The translations under genes and the position numbers were made by a program. DNA of 64,000 nucleotides from Rhodospirillales bacterium (GTDB lineage: Bacteria > Pseudomonadota > Alphaproteobacteria > Micavibrionales > Micavibrionaceae), in the NCBI GenBank assembly GCA_023898785.1, contig CP060239.1:620001-684000 (forward strand), read 5' to 3'. Positions 35,010-43,974 of this stretch are shown here, one piece after another. The notes below the pieces were generated by a model, which saw nothing but the letters and a program-made list of their open reading frames with translations, had not been told where the DNA came from and did no database searches. Position 1 is the stretch's first letter. The number at the start of each line of letters is the position of its first letter.

Positions 35010-35060
35010 CGAAGCAATCTATGGATTGTAGCGTCGGCCTTACGGCCTTCTCGCAATGAC
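34994..35060. repeat. dispersed palindromic repeat (TCATTGCGAG family), copy 1; likely bidirectional terminator
   Basis: GTCATTGCGAG (34994-35004) is an exact inverted copy of CTCGCAATGAC (35050-35060), with an inner CAATC/GATTG stem. It lies between the converging rppH and tolB genes and is followed by TTTT. It belongs to the same family as the elements at 45354, 45975 and 46791. Confidence 0.85.
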
Positions 35061-35076
35061 TTTTCTGCTCTCGCCT

Positions 35077-36396
35077 TTATGGGTTTAACGGACTCCAGGC
35101 CGGGTCGGAGCCGTCTTGCGGGGTGCGCAGCCAACGCTCGTTATATCCTGTTATGTCCACCGTATAGATTTTGGCCTGGCGCTGCGTTCCGCCTGGGCCA
35201 ACGGGGCGTTCTTTAAAATATGTCAGGACACGGCCATTGGGCGACCAGCTTGGACCTTCGACATGATAGGCATTGGTGATCAGACGTTCACCTTTGCCAT
35301 CTGGGCGGATGACGCCTATATAGAATTTGCCCTTATACATGCGCGTGAAGGCAATGAGATCGCCACGCGGCGACCAGACCGGGTTGGCATAGCGCCCCTG
35401 TCCGAAGGTGATGCGCTGCACATTCGTCCCGTCGGCATTCATCGTATAGAGCTGTTGGGTGCCACCACGGTCGGATTCAAAGGCAATCTGCCTGCCATCC
35501 GGAGAATAGCTTGGCGCGGTGTCGATCGATGAATTGGTAGTGATACGCTGCGGTTGGCGGGTGCGCAAGCTCATTTCATAGATATCGGTGTTGCCGTTCG
35601 TAGCCATCGACATAATCACTTTGTTGCCATCAGGCGAAAAGCGCGGGGCAAAGGTCATGTTGGGGAAATTGCCTAGCTCTTCATGGCGGCCGGTATTGAT
35701 GTCGTAGAGGTAAACACGCGGGCCCCGGCGACCATAGGACATATAGGTGATCTGCTGGCGCGATGGTGAAAAGCGCGGTGTAAGCACCAGGTCGCGGCCA
35801 TCGGTAAGATATTTATGGTTGGCGCCGTCCTGATCCATAATGGCGAGGCGTTTGACGCGGGCCTGCGGCGGGCCACTTTCGGCAACATAGACGATGCGGG
35901 TGTCAAAATAGCCCTCCTCACCAGTCAGGCGTTTATATATCTCATCAGAAATAATATGGGCAATGCGGCGCCAGTTTTCCGGCGTGGTCATATAGGCCAT
36001 GCCGATCAATTGTTTTTCACTGAATACATCCCAGAGGCGAAATTCAACGCGCGTGCGTCCGTCCGCAGTGGTGGTAACGCTGCCGGAAACAAGGGCCTGT
36101 GTGCCGATGGCGCGCCATTCGCCAAAGCGCGGGCCAGCGATTTGCATAGAATTCACATCCTGCACGAAAGCGCGAGGATTAAGGGGTTTGAACAGGCCGG
36201 AGCTTTCCAAATTGGCCGAGATGACGCCGGGGATTTGCGTGGCAAAATCGTGGTGTTGCTGGCTGGCCGCGTGAAAGCTGGAAACGGCGATAGGCATCGG
36301 TTCGACAACGCCGCGTTTAAGGTCTAGCACCAGTTCGGCGTGTGCGGCTTGTGGCATGACCAGCAATAAAAGAAGAGCGAAGAGAATCTTTTTCAT
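35077..36396 (-). CDS. tolB: Tol-Pal system protein TolB
   Basis: A periplasmic beta-propeller that links the Tol inner-membrane complex to Pal. The signal peptide (MKKILFALLLLL to HAELV) precedes an N-terminal domain and repeated propeller blades with SPDG-type motifs (FSPDGNKVIMS, YSPDGRQIAFES). The ATG at 36396 has AAAGG seven bases away and is preferred over 36405. It is the last gene of the leftward operon; the pal gene that usually follows is absent here. Confidence 0.97.
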   Translation of the reverse strand: MKKILFALLLLLVMPQAAHAELVLDLKRGVVEPMPIAVSSFHAASQQHHDFATQIPGVISANLESSGLFKPLNPRAFVQDVNSMQIAGPRFGEWRAIGTQALVSGSVTTTADGRTRVEFRLWDVFSEKQLIGMAYMTTPENWRRIAHIISDEIYKRLTGEEGYFDTRIVYVAESGPPQARVKRLAIMDQDGANHKYLTDGRDLVLTPRFSPSRQQITYMSYGRRGPRVYLYDINTGRHEELGNFPNMTFAPRFSPDGNKVIMSMATNGNTDIYEMSLRTRQPQRITTNSSIDTAPSYSPDGRQIAFESDRGGTQQLYTMNADGTNVQRITFGQGRYANPVWSPRGDLIAFTRMYKGKFYIGVIRPDGKGERLITNAYHVEGPSWSPNGRVLTYFKERPVGPGGTQRQAKIYTVDITGYNERWLRTPQDGSDPAWSPLNP

Positions 36397-36422
36397 GGGA
36401 TACATCCTTTCGAATTCACACG

Positions 36423-37280
36423 TTATAGCATATCGCTGGGGTCGAAATTAATAGTAATCGTCTTCCATTGCTCATATTTTTCGGGCGGCAATTGGAACGG
36501 TGAACAGCGCGGGTTGCGCACGGCGCGTACAGCCGAATCCGCTGCTGCGCGGAAGGCCGGATCAGGATTTAAGCCGCCATTGATTACACGTACGTCGCGC
36601 ACTGTCATATCGCGATTCATGCTCAAACGCAGTGTAACCACTAGATTTTCCGCATATTTTGCGCCTGATGGCACATTCCAGCACGGCTCAATCTGGCGGC
36701 GCAGCGCATCAAGCTCGCTCATACTGATCTGGTTTGCTATCGGCGCGGTTTGACCATCTTCCAGATCAGGGTTTTTTGAATTCTGTTTATTTTGGTCCTC
36801 TTCTTCTGTGGGTGTGAGGTCCTTGAGCAGTGAGTTAAAAAGGTCGTCCTGCTTTGGCTCTTCTTTTTTCGGTTTAGGCTTTGGCTTTTCCTTCGGCTTT
36901 GGCTTTGGTTTTTCCGGCTGTTTTTTCGATTCTTCCGGTTTGGGTAAAGGCACGGGATCCGGCTTTTTCGGCTCTGGCTGGGCTTCCGGTTTCTTCAGCT
37001 CTTCTTCCGGCGGTTTTGGCGGTTCGATTTTTTTCGGCTCTTCAGGCGTCGGAATCGGTTTAGGCTTTGGCGACGGTTTTTGATCCGTCTGGGAAAGTTC
37101 GGAAATATCGACCAGTTCGACGCTGACCGGCGCTACAATCAGCGGCTCCGTTTTTACAAACGGAATACCGACAAGTGCAATAGTAATCACCAACCCGTGA
37201 AAAATCGAGGATTTGATCAGGGCGCCTTTCATAGAGCCTTGATGGGCGCTTTGCAGGTTATCTGGACGCGCGGCATTCAT
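36423..37280 (-). CDS. tolA: TolA-like energy-transducing protein (TonB C-terminal domain)
   Basis: Links the TolQR motor to TolB and Pal across the periplasm. One membrane helix lies near residues 23-42, followed by a highly repetitive K/P/E-rich stretch (about 65-145). The TonB/TolA-type C-terminal domain (about 185-285) contains CWNVPSGAKYAENLVVTLRLSMN and FRAAADSAVRAVRNP. The position between tolR and tolB supports TolA. The proline-glutamate repeat may vary in length between strains. Confidence 0.92.
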   Translation of the reverse strand: MNAARPDNLQSAHQGSMKGALIKSSIFHGLVITIALVGIPFVKTEPLIVAPVSVELVDISELSQTDQKPSPKPKPIPTPEEPKKIEPPKPPEEELKKPEAQPEPKKPDPVPLPKPEESKKQPEKPKPKPKEKPKPKPKKEEPKQDDLFNSLLKDLTPTEEEDQNKQNSKNPDLEDGQTAPIANQISMSELDALRRQIEPCWNVPSGAKYAENLVVTLRLSMNRDMTVRDVRVINGGLNPDPAFRAAADSAVRAVRNPRCSPFQLPPEKYEQWKTITINFDPSDML

Positions 37281-37285
37281 GAAAA

Positions 37286-37732
37286 TTACCTGTTGGTATT
37301 CTCGGAAATGAGAGCGACTTTTGAAAAACCTGCGGCGTTGATAGAACCAATGATTTTCATCACCCGACCATATTCCAGTCCCTGATCGGCACGGATATAA
37401 ATGCGCCGATCGGCCTGTCCTTCGGTCATTGCTTCAAGCTGAAATTTCAGCTTTTTTTCATCCATTTCGCTGTCGCCGATATAGAGCTTTCCGTCCTTGG
37501 CCAGTGTAATTTCGATAGGCTTGTTATCCTCGTCCGGGATTGATTTTGCTTCGGATTGCGGCAAGTCAACGGCGACGCCGGAGGTCAGCAACGGGGCAGC
37601 AACCATGAAAACGATGAGCAGCACGAGCATGACATCTACAAAGGGCGTAACGTTGATTTCAGCCATCGGGCGATAGGTGCCGCCGGTTCTACGGCCACGG
37701 CTGCTAGTTTTGGTGGTTAACGACGCGCCCAT
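37286..37732 (-). CDS. tolR: Tol-Pal system protein TolR (ExbD family)
   Basis: The small inner-membrane partner of TolQ. One helix near residues 27-48 contains the proton-sensing aspartate in NVTPFVDVMLVLLIVFM, followed by a periplasmic domain with RIYIRADQGLEYGRVM. The start shares one base with the tolQ stop (TAATG). Confidence 0.96.
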   Translation of the reverse strand: MGASLTTKTSSRGRRTGGTYRPMAEINVTPFVDVMLVLLIVFMVAAPLLTSGVAVDLPQSEAKSIPDEDNKPIEITLAKDGKLYIGDSEMDEKKLKFQLEAMTEGQADRRIYIRADQGLEYGRVMKIIGSINAAGFSKVALISENTNR

Positions 37733-38502
37733 TATTCAGCCGCCCTTCTGCCGGAGGCTTCGCCATCTTGCGAATCGAGGTGCCGGGAAAGAATCGCCAT
37801 AAATTCATCGGTAAAGGCTTCGAGGCGATCGGCGTAACTGTTAATACCGCTTGAAAATACGTTATAGGCGACGACAGCCGGGATGGCGGCGACCAGTCCC
37901 AGAGCTGTGGCAAACAGGGCTTCGGCGATGCCCGGCGCAACGACTGCAAGCGAGGTGTTGTTGGTTGCAGCGATAGAAGAAAAGGAATTCATAATCCCCC
38001 AGACCGTGCCGAACAGGCCGATAAAAGGCGCGGTCGAACCAACCGAAGCCAGAAAAGTCATACCGCGTTCAAGTGCGTTAATCTCACGACCTATAGCGAC
38101 ATTCATCGCGCGTTCAACGCGCTGACGCAGTGAGGTATGCAGACTTTCCTTAGCAGGGATGCCGCCGGCAACGCCGGCTTGCCATTCCTCCATACCGGCG
38201 GAAAAAGTCGCAAGAATAGGGTCAGGCTTGGAATTTTTAACGCGCTGATAGATTTTATCGAGAGGTTCGCCCGACCAGAAAGAATCTTCGAAAATATTGG
38301 CTTTGCGGTTGACGCGCTTAAGATTGGAGCGTTTGGAAAAAATGATGGTCCAGCTCCAGAGCGATGCCATCATGAGGATCATCATTACGGCTTTGACGAT
38401 GAGATCGGCTTCCATAAACAGGCCGAACATGCTGAGATCGTGGCTATAGCTGCCGAGATTTTCGACAGTTTCAACGGCGGCGGCGGGAACGGCTTCGGGC
38501 AT
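37732..38502 (-). CDS. tolQ: Tol-Pal system protein TolQ (ExbB/MotA family)
   Basis: An inner-membrane proton-channel protein. Three helices are visible near residues 22-50, 145-170 and 185-215; the conserved region includes GLFGTVWGIMNSF and GIAEALFATALGLVAAIPAVVAYN. Length (256 aa) is slightly above average because of an N-terminal extension. It is coupled to tolR. Confidence 0.96.
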   Translation of the reverse strand: MPEAVPAAAVETVENLGSYSHDLSMFGLFMEADLIVKAVMMILMMASLWSWTIIFSKRSNLKRVNRKANIFEDSFWSGEPLDKIYQRVKNSKPDPILATFSAGMEEWQAGVAGGIPAKESLHTSLRQRVERAMNVAIGREINALERGMTFLASVGSTAPFIGLFGTVWGIMNSFSSIAATNNTSLAVVAPGIAEALFATALGLVAAIPAVVAYNVFSSGINSYADRLEAFTDEFMAILSRHLDSQDGEASGRRAAE

Positions 38503-38516
38503 GGTCTTTTTTCCTC

Positions 38517-38918
38517 TTAGATCAGCTTTTCAAATTCAGCACGTAGGATTTCAGGTATACGCACTGGTTTTAGCTTATTTGCATCGACGCAGACAAGCAC
38601 GACATGCAGATCCGTGATGATCTCCCCGTTTTTTTTGATCTGATGGTGCATGGTAAAGCTCGAATTCTTTATGCTGGTAATGCTTGTGTGAACGGTGAGC
38701 AGGTCATCTAAAAAAGCCGGTTTGTGATATTCAATGTCGATATGTTTTACTACGAATGTGACACCGCAATCCTTCGCAAGGTTACTGGATTGGTGGCCAA
38801 TATGGCGCAAGAATTCAGCGCGGGCGCGTTCACCATAGGCGATGTAGTTGGCGTGATAGACAACCCCACCCGCATCGGTGTCTTCATAGTAAATGCGGAT
38901 GTCGGTTGTGTGCTGCAT
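38517..38918 (-). CDS. ybgC: YbgC-family acyl-CoA thioesterase
   Basis: A hotdog-fold thioesterase commonly encoded at the head of the tol operon. The catalytic aspartate motif YYEDTDAGGVVYHANYI lies at residues 9-25. Length is 133 aa. It lies 14 bases before tolQ and overlaps the upstream hypothetical gene by one base. Confidence 0.94.
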   Translation of the reverse strand: MQHTTDIRIYYEDTDAGGVVYHANYIAYGERARAEFLRHIGHQSSNLAKDCGVTFVVKHIDIEYHKPAFLDDLLTVHTSITSIKNSSFTMHHQIKKNGEIITDLHVVLVCVDANKLKPVRIPEILRAEFEKLI

Positions 38919-39664
38919 TACTGTTTTTTGTTTGAGTGTTCGTTCTTAATAGATTCTTCTGATGTTTTTAAATACTCTTCAGGTATCAGGTCAGGCCTTG
39001 TCTCTTGCGCCTTTTGCAAATATAAAATCGCGTTATCCTTATCCTGTTTTTCAAAGTAATAACTAGATAATTTAAGATGTGCCTTAAAAAAACCTTCATC
39101 CGCAGCCTGTTTAAGAAGTTCTAAGCCCTTTTCTTCATTTTTTTCTGTTCCTTTTCCCTCAAGGTAAAGCCAGCCTAAATTCATACGTGAAAAATTCTTT
39201 GAATACTTTGCCCACTGCGCTTCCCATTCCTCTATTTCTGCGTAAACCTCCGCTTCTTCCAAATTTGCTCTGGTCCATAAAAAGTATTGTTCTTCATTTT
39301 CGGTCCAGTGGAAAAAGAGAGAACCAGATAGTGAGATAAAATAATTTATCCGATTATATTCCCTTCCATAGAAATAAGAACCAAACATCAAAACGATAAC
39401 GGTAATAAAAAGGGCTATATAATTTCTGACCGGCTTCGGCCTGATGAGATAAATAGTTAGCAGCAAATTAATTAAAAGACACAGGCACAGCATAGAGGTG
39501 GGAATGGGTTTTTCAAAAAAGTTCGGGAAATCCGTATAGTAAGTTAGTGTTAAGAAGGCGGCAATTAAGATAGCGCCCATTAACAAAGCGCCATAACCGC
39601 TATTCTCAAGACGAGTATTGAGATCGTTTAATTTGGAACGAAATTCAGACAATTTACTGTTCAT
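38918..39664 (-). CDS. membrane protein with Sel1/TPR-like repeats, unknown function
   Basis: A 248-residue protein with three hydrophobic segments (about residues 24-43, 55-73 and 80-98), followed by a soluble part. That part contains a Sel1-like repeat (MNLGWLYLEGKGTEKNEEKGLELLKQAADEGF pattern near residue 160) and a second degenerate repeat. Sel1 repeats mediate protein contacts. The gene is much more AT-rich than its neighbours and lies between ybgC and ruvB, overlapping the latter by 11 bases. It seems inserted into the ruv-tol arrangement. Function unknown. Confidence 0.75.
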   Translation of the reverse strand: MNSKLSEFRSKLNDLNTRLENSGYGALLMGAILIAAFLTLTYYTDFPNFFEKPIPTSMLCLCLLINLLLTIYLIRPKPVRNYIALFITVIVLMFGSYFYGREYNRINYFISLSGSLFFHWTENEEQYFLWTRANLEEAEVYAEIEEWEAQWAKYSKNFSRMNLGWLYLEGKGTEKNEEKGLELLKQAADEGFFKAHLKLSSYYFEKQDKDNAILYLQKAQETRPDLIPEEYLKTSEESIKNEHSNKKQ

Positions 39665-40700
39665 CCAAACTCTCCATAGATAGTTGAGATCTAACTTTAT
39701 TTTTTAACCCTAAGTAATTGTATCCTTTTGAAGAAATCATTCTTCCACGTGGAGTTCTTTGCAGCAGGCCTCGCTGAAGAAGGTAGGGTTCAATGACGTC
39801 TTCGATCATGTCGCGCTGTTCGGACAAAGCGGCGGCGAGCGTATCGACCCCGACGGGGCCGCCGCCGTAATTCACGGCGATGCAATTGAGATAGCGCCGG
39901 TCCATGGAATCAAGACCGCTGGCATCGACATCGAGGCGACCAAGCGCATGATCGACGTGGGCTTTATTGATTTTGGCGGCGTTTTGGCCATGAGCAAAAT
40001 CGCGGACGCGGCGTGTGAGGCGCCCGGCAATACGGGGGGTGCCGCGGGAGCGCTTAGCGATTTCAAGCGCACCGTCTTCGGCCAGGGGCATATTCAGCAG
40101 GCGCGCCGTGCGGGCGACGATGAGGGAGAGTTCTTCGGGAGAATAGAATTCAAGGCGCAGCGGGATGCCAAAACGATCGCGCAAGGGGTTGGTGAGCAGG
40201 CCGGAGCGTGTGGTGGCGCCAACAAGCGTAAAGGGCACGAGATCGATCTGAACGCTGCGCGCAGCGGGGCCTTCGCCGATGATGAGGTCGAGCTTGCCGT
40301 CTTCCATCGCCGGGTAGAGAATTTCCTCGACCGCCGGGTTGAGGCGGTGGATTTCATCGATGAACAGGACGTCGTTAGGCTCAAGGTTGGTGAGAATGGC
40401 GGCGAGATCGCCGGATTTTGCGATGACGGGGCCGGAGGTGGCGCGGAAACCGACGCCGAGTTCTTTGGAAACGATCTGCGCGAGTGTGGTTTTGCCCAGC
40501 CCCGGCGGGCCGAACAGCAGGACATGGTCCATTGCATCGCCGCGGGCTTTGGAGGCTTCGACGAAAATGCGCAAGTTTTCGCGCAGGGCCGGCTGGCCGA
40601 TGAATTCGTCGAGGGATAGTGGGCGCAAAGCCCCCTCCTCGCCTTTTTCGAATTCGTGAGCGTCTTTTTCTAAATTCTGGTTTTTCTGCGCTTGCTCCAT
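39654..40700 (-). CDS. ruvB: Holliday junction branch migration helicase RuvB
   Basis: An AAA+ motor that drives branch migration with RuvA. Walker A is FGPPGLGKTTLA, Walker B is LFIDEIHRLNP, and sensor 1 is LVGATTRSGLL. The C-terminal winged helix ends in QRTPRGRMISSKGYNYLG. Length is 348 aa. A long antisense frame covers most of it but is a shadow of GC-rich codons. Confidence 0.98.
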   Translation of the reverse strand: MEQAQKNQNLEKDAHEFEKGEEGALRPLSLDEFIGQPALRENLRIFVEASKARGDAMDHVLLFGPPGLGKTTLAQIVSKELGVGFRATSGPVIAKSGDLAAILTNLEPNDVLFIDEIHRLNPAVEEILYPAMEDGKLDLIIGEGPAARSVQIDLVPFTLVGATTRSGLLTNPLRDRFGIPLRLEFYSPEELSLIVARTARLLNMPLAEDGALEIAKRSRGTPRIAGRLTRRVRDFAHGQNAAKINKAHVDHALGRLDVDASGLDSMDRRYLNCIAVNYGGGPVGVDTLAAALSEQRDMIEDVIEPYLLQRGLLQRTPRGRMISSKGYNYLGLKNKVRSQLSMESLDEQ

Positions 40701-40714
40701 TAAATCATCCTAAA

Positions 40715-40790
40715 TGTCATTTCGAGCGAATGCGAGAAATCTCATATGTTTGAAGGAGATTCCTCCTTGCTGCGCTCGTTCGGAATGACA
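40715..40790. repeat. second palindromic repeat family (TGTCATTTCGAGCG type) between ruvA and ruvB
   Basis: TGTCATTTCGAGCGAATGCG at the left is matched by an inverted, slightly diverged copy ending CGTTCGGAATGACA at 40790. The ends resemble but differ from the TCATTGCGAG family. It can form a long hairpin in the ruvA-ruvB transcript. Confidence 0.75.
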
Positions 40791-40801
40791 ATGAAATCTG
40801 T

Positions 40802-41410
40802 TCATGCGCTAAGCTCCTTAAGGGCGAGGCGGATGAGGTCTTGCAGGTTATCGTTGGCTTTATCTTTGGCGCGGATGACGGCGGAGTAAGCATCGGCGCG
40901 GGCGTAGCCGAGATTGATGAGGGCGGAGACGGCGTCGTTGTCGACTCCTTCGGGTGTTTTCTCTGAATTATCTACAAACCCTTCCACCGATTTTGGAGAT
41001 AAGTCTAGATTTACGGCTTTATCTTTAAGTTCGGTCAGGATGCGTGTGGCGAGCTTGGGGCCGACACCATCGGCTTGGGTAAGCATGGCTTTGTCCTGCG
41101 CGGCGATGGCGAGGGATATTTTTTCCGGTGTCAAAGCCGAGAGAATGGCCAGGCCCGCTTTGGCGCCGACGCCTTGGACGGAGGTCAGGAGTTTGAACCA
41201 GCTTTGCTCCGCTGAGTCGACGAAACCATAAAGCGTGATGGCGTCCTCGCGCACGGCGGTTTCGATCAGCAGACTGGCGGGGTCGCCTTTCTGGCCGATC
41301 TTCTCTAACGTTCGGGCGCTGGCATGGACCAGATAGCCCACGCCCCCGACATCCAAAATCAGATGGCCGGAGGAAAAAGAATCAATAATGCCGCTTAATT
41401 TACCAATCAT
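40802..41410 (-). CDS. ruvA: Holliday junction branch migration protein RuvA
   Basis: Binds four-way junctions as a tetramer and recruits RuvB. MIGKLSGIIDS opens the OB domain; LLTSVQGVGAKAGLAIL and ADGVGPKLATRILTELKDK are the two helix-hairpin-helix motifs. Domain III at the C-terminus (about 150-202) binds RuvB. Length is 202 aa. Confidence 0.97.
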   Translation of the reverse strand: MIGKLSGIIDSFSSGHLILDVGGVGYLVHASARTLEKIGQKGDPASLLIETAVREDAITLYGFVDSAEQSWFKLLTSVQGVGAKAGLAILSALTPEKISLAIAAQDKAMLTQADGVGPKLATRILTELKDKAVNLDLSPKSVEGFVDNSEKTPEGVDNDAVSALINLGYARADAYSAVIRAKDKANDNLQDLIRLALKELSA

Positions 41411-41474
41411 AGAGGATACTCATCACTTTGTTTTTGTTCAAAAAAGTTGAAATCCTTCGCTTTGTTTTTAATTT

Positions 41475-41963
41475 TTACGCGCGGAGGGCCTTATGAACCC
41501 CTCCATAATGAGCGTGAGTGATGGCGACGGCAAGCGCGTCGGCTTCGTCCTCGCTGACTTGCCCACAGGCCGGGAGCAAGGTTTTGACCATCATGCCCAT
41601 TTGCTCTTTGGCGGCGTGGCCCGTGCCGACAATCGATTTTTTGACCTTATTGGCGGAATATTCAGCCGTTTCAATGCCGTAAAGCGCGGGCACGGCCAGA
41701 AGAACACCGCGCGCCTGGCCGAGTTTGAGGGCGCTGGCCGGGTTTTTATTGACGAAGGTTTCCTCGATGGCGGCAGCGCATGGGTTCCACGCCTCTATAA
41801 TTTTACATAGTTCACAATGTAGAGAGGCAAGCCTGCCCGGCAGGGATTGGGCCGCATCGGTTTTAATGAGGCCAGAGGCTTTGAATTGCAGCGCTGAACC
41901 GAGGCTTTCTATAAGCCCCCAACCAGTTTTTTGTAATCCGGGATCGATGCCGAGAATGATCAT
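41475..41963 (-). CDS. ruvC: Holliday junction resolvase RuvC
   Basis: Cuts Holliday junctions symmetrically. The first catalytic aspartate lies in MIILGIDPGLQKTGWG; the others are in AAIEETFVNKNP and EDEADALAVAITHAHY. The ATG at 41963 gives the normal 162 aa. RuvC, RuvA and RuvB lie in the usual order, although spaced by 64 bases and a repeat. Confidence 0.96.
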   Translation of the reverse strand: MIILGIDPGLQKTGWGLIESLGSALQFKASGLIKTDAAQSLPGRLASLHCELCKIIEAWNPCAAAIEETFVNKNPASALKLGQARGVLLAVPALYGIETAEYSANKVKKSIVGTGHAAKEQMGMMVKTLLPACGQVSEDEADALAVAITHAHYGGVHKALRA

Positions 41964-42004
41964 GTGTAAATCATACCACAAAATTGGAACGAAACAAGAA
42001 CAAA

Positions 42005-42523
42005 TTATTCCTCATCATTCAAAATAGATTTAAGAGCTTCTTTTTCTTCTTTTGCAGATTGCTCCCGAAATGCTTTTCTTTCTTCAGTGGACATTTTATC
42101 TAAAGGTTTAAGGTTGCTTTTTTGTTTTTTTATAATTCGGAAGCCATCATAAACGGGGATACCGCCAAAAAAAGACAGGAAGCCCGATATTAATAACCAG
42201 CCGAAAGCACCTAAGCCCTCTGCTGTAAAAATCGCAACTATACCAAAGCTGTAAAATAGTAGAAATCCTAAAATTCCGAGGCTTATCATAGGGATAATCA
42301 GAGGGGCATTTTTTACTTTCATATAGTGTAAATTTAATCCTAAAAATCCGGTAAAGATCGCTACCGCACACACAAACATAAAAAGGCTTATCTCTGAGAA
42401 TTCTCGAGCTTTCATTGCAACAGGAAATGTAAGCAGCATCCATCCCATGCAGACGAGTGCGTAAAGGATATAGATACGATAAATGATAAAATTAAGCCTG
42501 AAGATTTCCTTCAATATTGCCAT
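42005..42523 (-). CDS. small integral membrane protein, unknown function
   Basis: A 172-residue protein with about four or five hydrophobic segments (roughly residues 12-33, 45-66, 75-97 and 105-125). A charged cytoplasmic tail (STEERKAFREQSAKEEKEALK) follows. The gene is AT-rich compared with yebC and ruvC, which flank it, and its start overlaps the yebC stop by one base. I recognise no family. It may be a lineage-specific insertion into the yebC-ruvC operon. Confidence 0.7.
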   Translation of the reverse strand: MAILKEIFRLNFIIYRIYILYALVCMGWMLLTFPVAMKAREFSEISLFMFVCAVAIFTGFLGLNLHYMKVKNAPLIIPMISLGILGFLLFYSFGIVAIFTAEGLGAFGWLLISGFLSFFGGIPVYDGFRIIKKQKSNLKPLDKMSTEERKAFREQSAKEEKEALKSILNDEE

Positions 42524-43278
42524 TACCCTTCCGCCATGATTTTTTCCATCACCGCGTCGGGGGCTTCGAAGTTGGTCGTGACGTGCTGGACGTCGTCGCT
42601 GTCTTCGAGGGCATCGACAAGCCGGAGAATGGCGTGCGCGCCGTCTTCGTCCACTTCGCTGGTGACGTTGGGTTTCCAGATGAGCCCCTGGCGTTCGGGT
42701 TCGCCGTATTTGGCTTCGAGCGTATCGCGCACGGCAGCAAAATCATCGGCTTCGCATAATATCCGGTGTTCTTCGTCGTCGCTTTCAACATCCGAGGCCC
42801 CGGCTTCCAGCGCGGCTTCGAACATATCATCAGCGCCGGCTTTATCCGCAGGATAGGCGATTTCGCCACAGCGGTCGAACATGAAATTCACCGAACCGGT
42901 TTCGCCGAGATTGCCATTGCCTTTGGCAAAGATCGAGCGTACTTCGGCGGCTGTACGGTTGCGGTTATCGCTTAAACATTCAACGATCACGGCGATGCCG
43001 CCAGGTCCATAACCTTCATAGCGGATTTCCTCATACTCCTCGCCCTCGCCGCCACCGATGCCTTTTTGAATGTTTTTTTCGATGCCGTCTTTGGGCATAG
43101 ATTGGCCGCGGGCCGTGGCGATGGCCAGACGCAGGCGCGGATTCATATCCGGATCACCGCCGCCGAGCTTGGCTGCAACATAGATTTCACGCCCCAGTTT
43201 AGAGAAGAGCTTGGCACGCACAGCATCGGCGCGGCCTTTTCTGTGCTTAATATTTGCCCATTTTGAATGTCCAGCCAT
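42523..43278 (-). CDS. yebC: YebC/PmpR-family protein
   Basis: Members act as DNA-binding regulators or, more recently, as translation factors at proline-rich sequences. MAGHSKWANIKHRKGRADAV and GPGGIAVIVECLSDNRNRT are diagnostic. Length is 251 aa. It heads the ruvCAB group, the common arrangement. The promoter should lie in the 171-base divergent gap shared with the response regulator gene. Confidence 0.96.
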   Translation of the reverse strand: MAGHSKWANIKHRKGRADAVRAKLFSKLGREIYVAAKLGGGDPDMNPRLRLAIATARGQSMPKDGIEKNIQKGIGGGEGEEYEEIRYEGYGPGGIAVIVECLSDNRNRTAAEVRSIFAKGNGNLGETGSVNFMFDRCGEIAYPADKAGADDMFEAALEAGASDVESDDEEHRILCEADDFAAVRDTLEAKYGEPERQGLIWKPNVTSEVDEDGAHAILRLVDALEDSDDVQHVTTNFEAPDAVMEKIMAEG

Positions 43279-43373
43279 TGATTTACCTACTTTTTTCCGG
43301 TTTATTAGATGAGGTAAGTATAAAAGGGTTCTTCAGCCTTTCAAGAGGTTTTTCCTTTGATATTTGCATATTT

Positions 43374-43401
43374 TTGAATAAAAAGTTCCAGAATTTACAA
43401 T
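43374..43401 (+). promoter_or_regulatory. probable promoter of the response-regulator operon
   Basis: TTGAAT (43374-43379) and TACAAT (43396-43401), 16 bases apart, lie 48 bases before the start at 43450. AGAGGGAT lies in the leader but is rather far from the ATG. Confidence 0.5.
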
Positions 43402-43449
43402 TACTTGTGCTAAAATGCTAAGAGGGATAAAAGCGAGTGGACCAGATAG

Positions 43450-43974
43450 ATGGCCTATGATTTTTCGGATGTTTCCGTGCTGATTGTTGAAGACAACCTG
43501 CCGATGGTTGAGCTTATCAAATCCTTGTTAACAACTTTCGGAATCAAAAAAATATCGAGCGCACGTGATGGCGAGGAAGGTTTTGTCCTTTATCGTAAAG
43601 AGACATTCGATCTGGTTATTACGGACTGGATGATGAAGCCGGTTGACGGCATATCTTTGACGCGACGGCTACGCAATGATCCACTCAGCCCCAATCAGTA
43701 CGTCCCTGTGATTTTGATGACGGGGTTTAGTGAAAAGCGGCGGGTGATGCAGGCTCGTGACGTGGGTGTTACGGAATTTTTGGTGAAGCCCTTTAATGCC
43801 AGGGATTTATATCGCAGAATTGCGCAGATCATTGAAAAGCCGCGTCAGTTTGTGCGTTCGGAAGATTTTTTTGGTCCTGATCGTCGCCGCAAAAATGACA
43901 GAGGGTATAGCGGGCGGGAGCGGCGCGCCGAGCCTGTTATGATAAATGTACGAAGTAAAATGGGCGAAGCATGA
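43450..43974 (+). CDS. single-domain response regulator with C-terminal tail
   Basis: A CheY-like receiver (about residues 8-125). The acidic pocket is in VEDN, the phospho-acceptor is Asp59 in VITDWMM, the switch threonine is Thr91, and the lysine is Lys113 in LVKPF. The last 45 residues are basic and polar (FGPDRRRKNDRGYSGRERRAE) with no output domain. It overlaps the next gene by ATGA, implying a functional pair. The GFSEKRRVMQARDVGVTEFLVKPF block is typical of a conserved alphaproteobacterial family. The cognate kinase is unknown. Confidence 0.92.
   Translation: MAYDFSDVSVLIVEDNLPMVELIKSLLTTFGIKKISSARDGEEGFVLYRKETFDLVITDWMMKPVDGISLTRRLRNDPLSPNQYVPVILMTGFSEKRRVMQARDVGVTEFLVKPFNARDLYRRIAQIIEKPRQFVRSEDFFGPDRRRKNDRGYSGRERRAEPVMINVRSKMGEA

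Noticed and set aside
35815..36327. 170-codon open frame antisense to tolB
   Set aside because: Lies completely within tolB, no ribosome binding site and no recognisable protein features.
36808..37083. Glycine/serine/phenylalanine-rich frame antisense to tolA
   Set aside because: Shadow of the K/P/E-rich tolA linker.
39759..40619. 286-codon open frame on the plus strand, antisense to ruvB
   Set aside because: It mirrors a GC-rich, highly conserved gene; the encoded protein is repetitive G/D/E-rich and has no motifs. ruvB on the other strand is certain.
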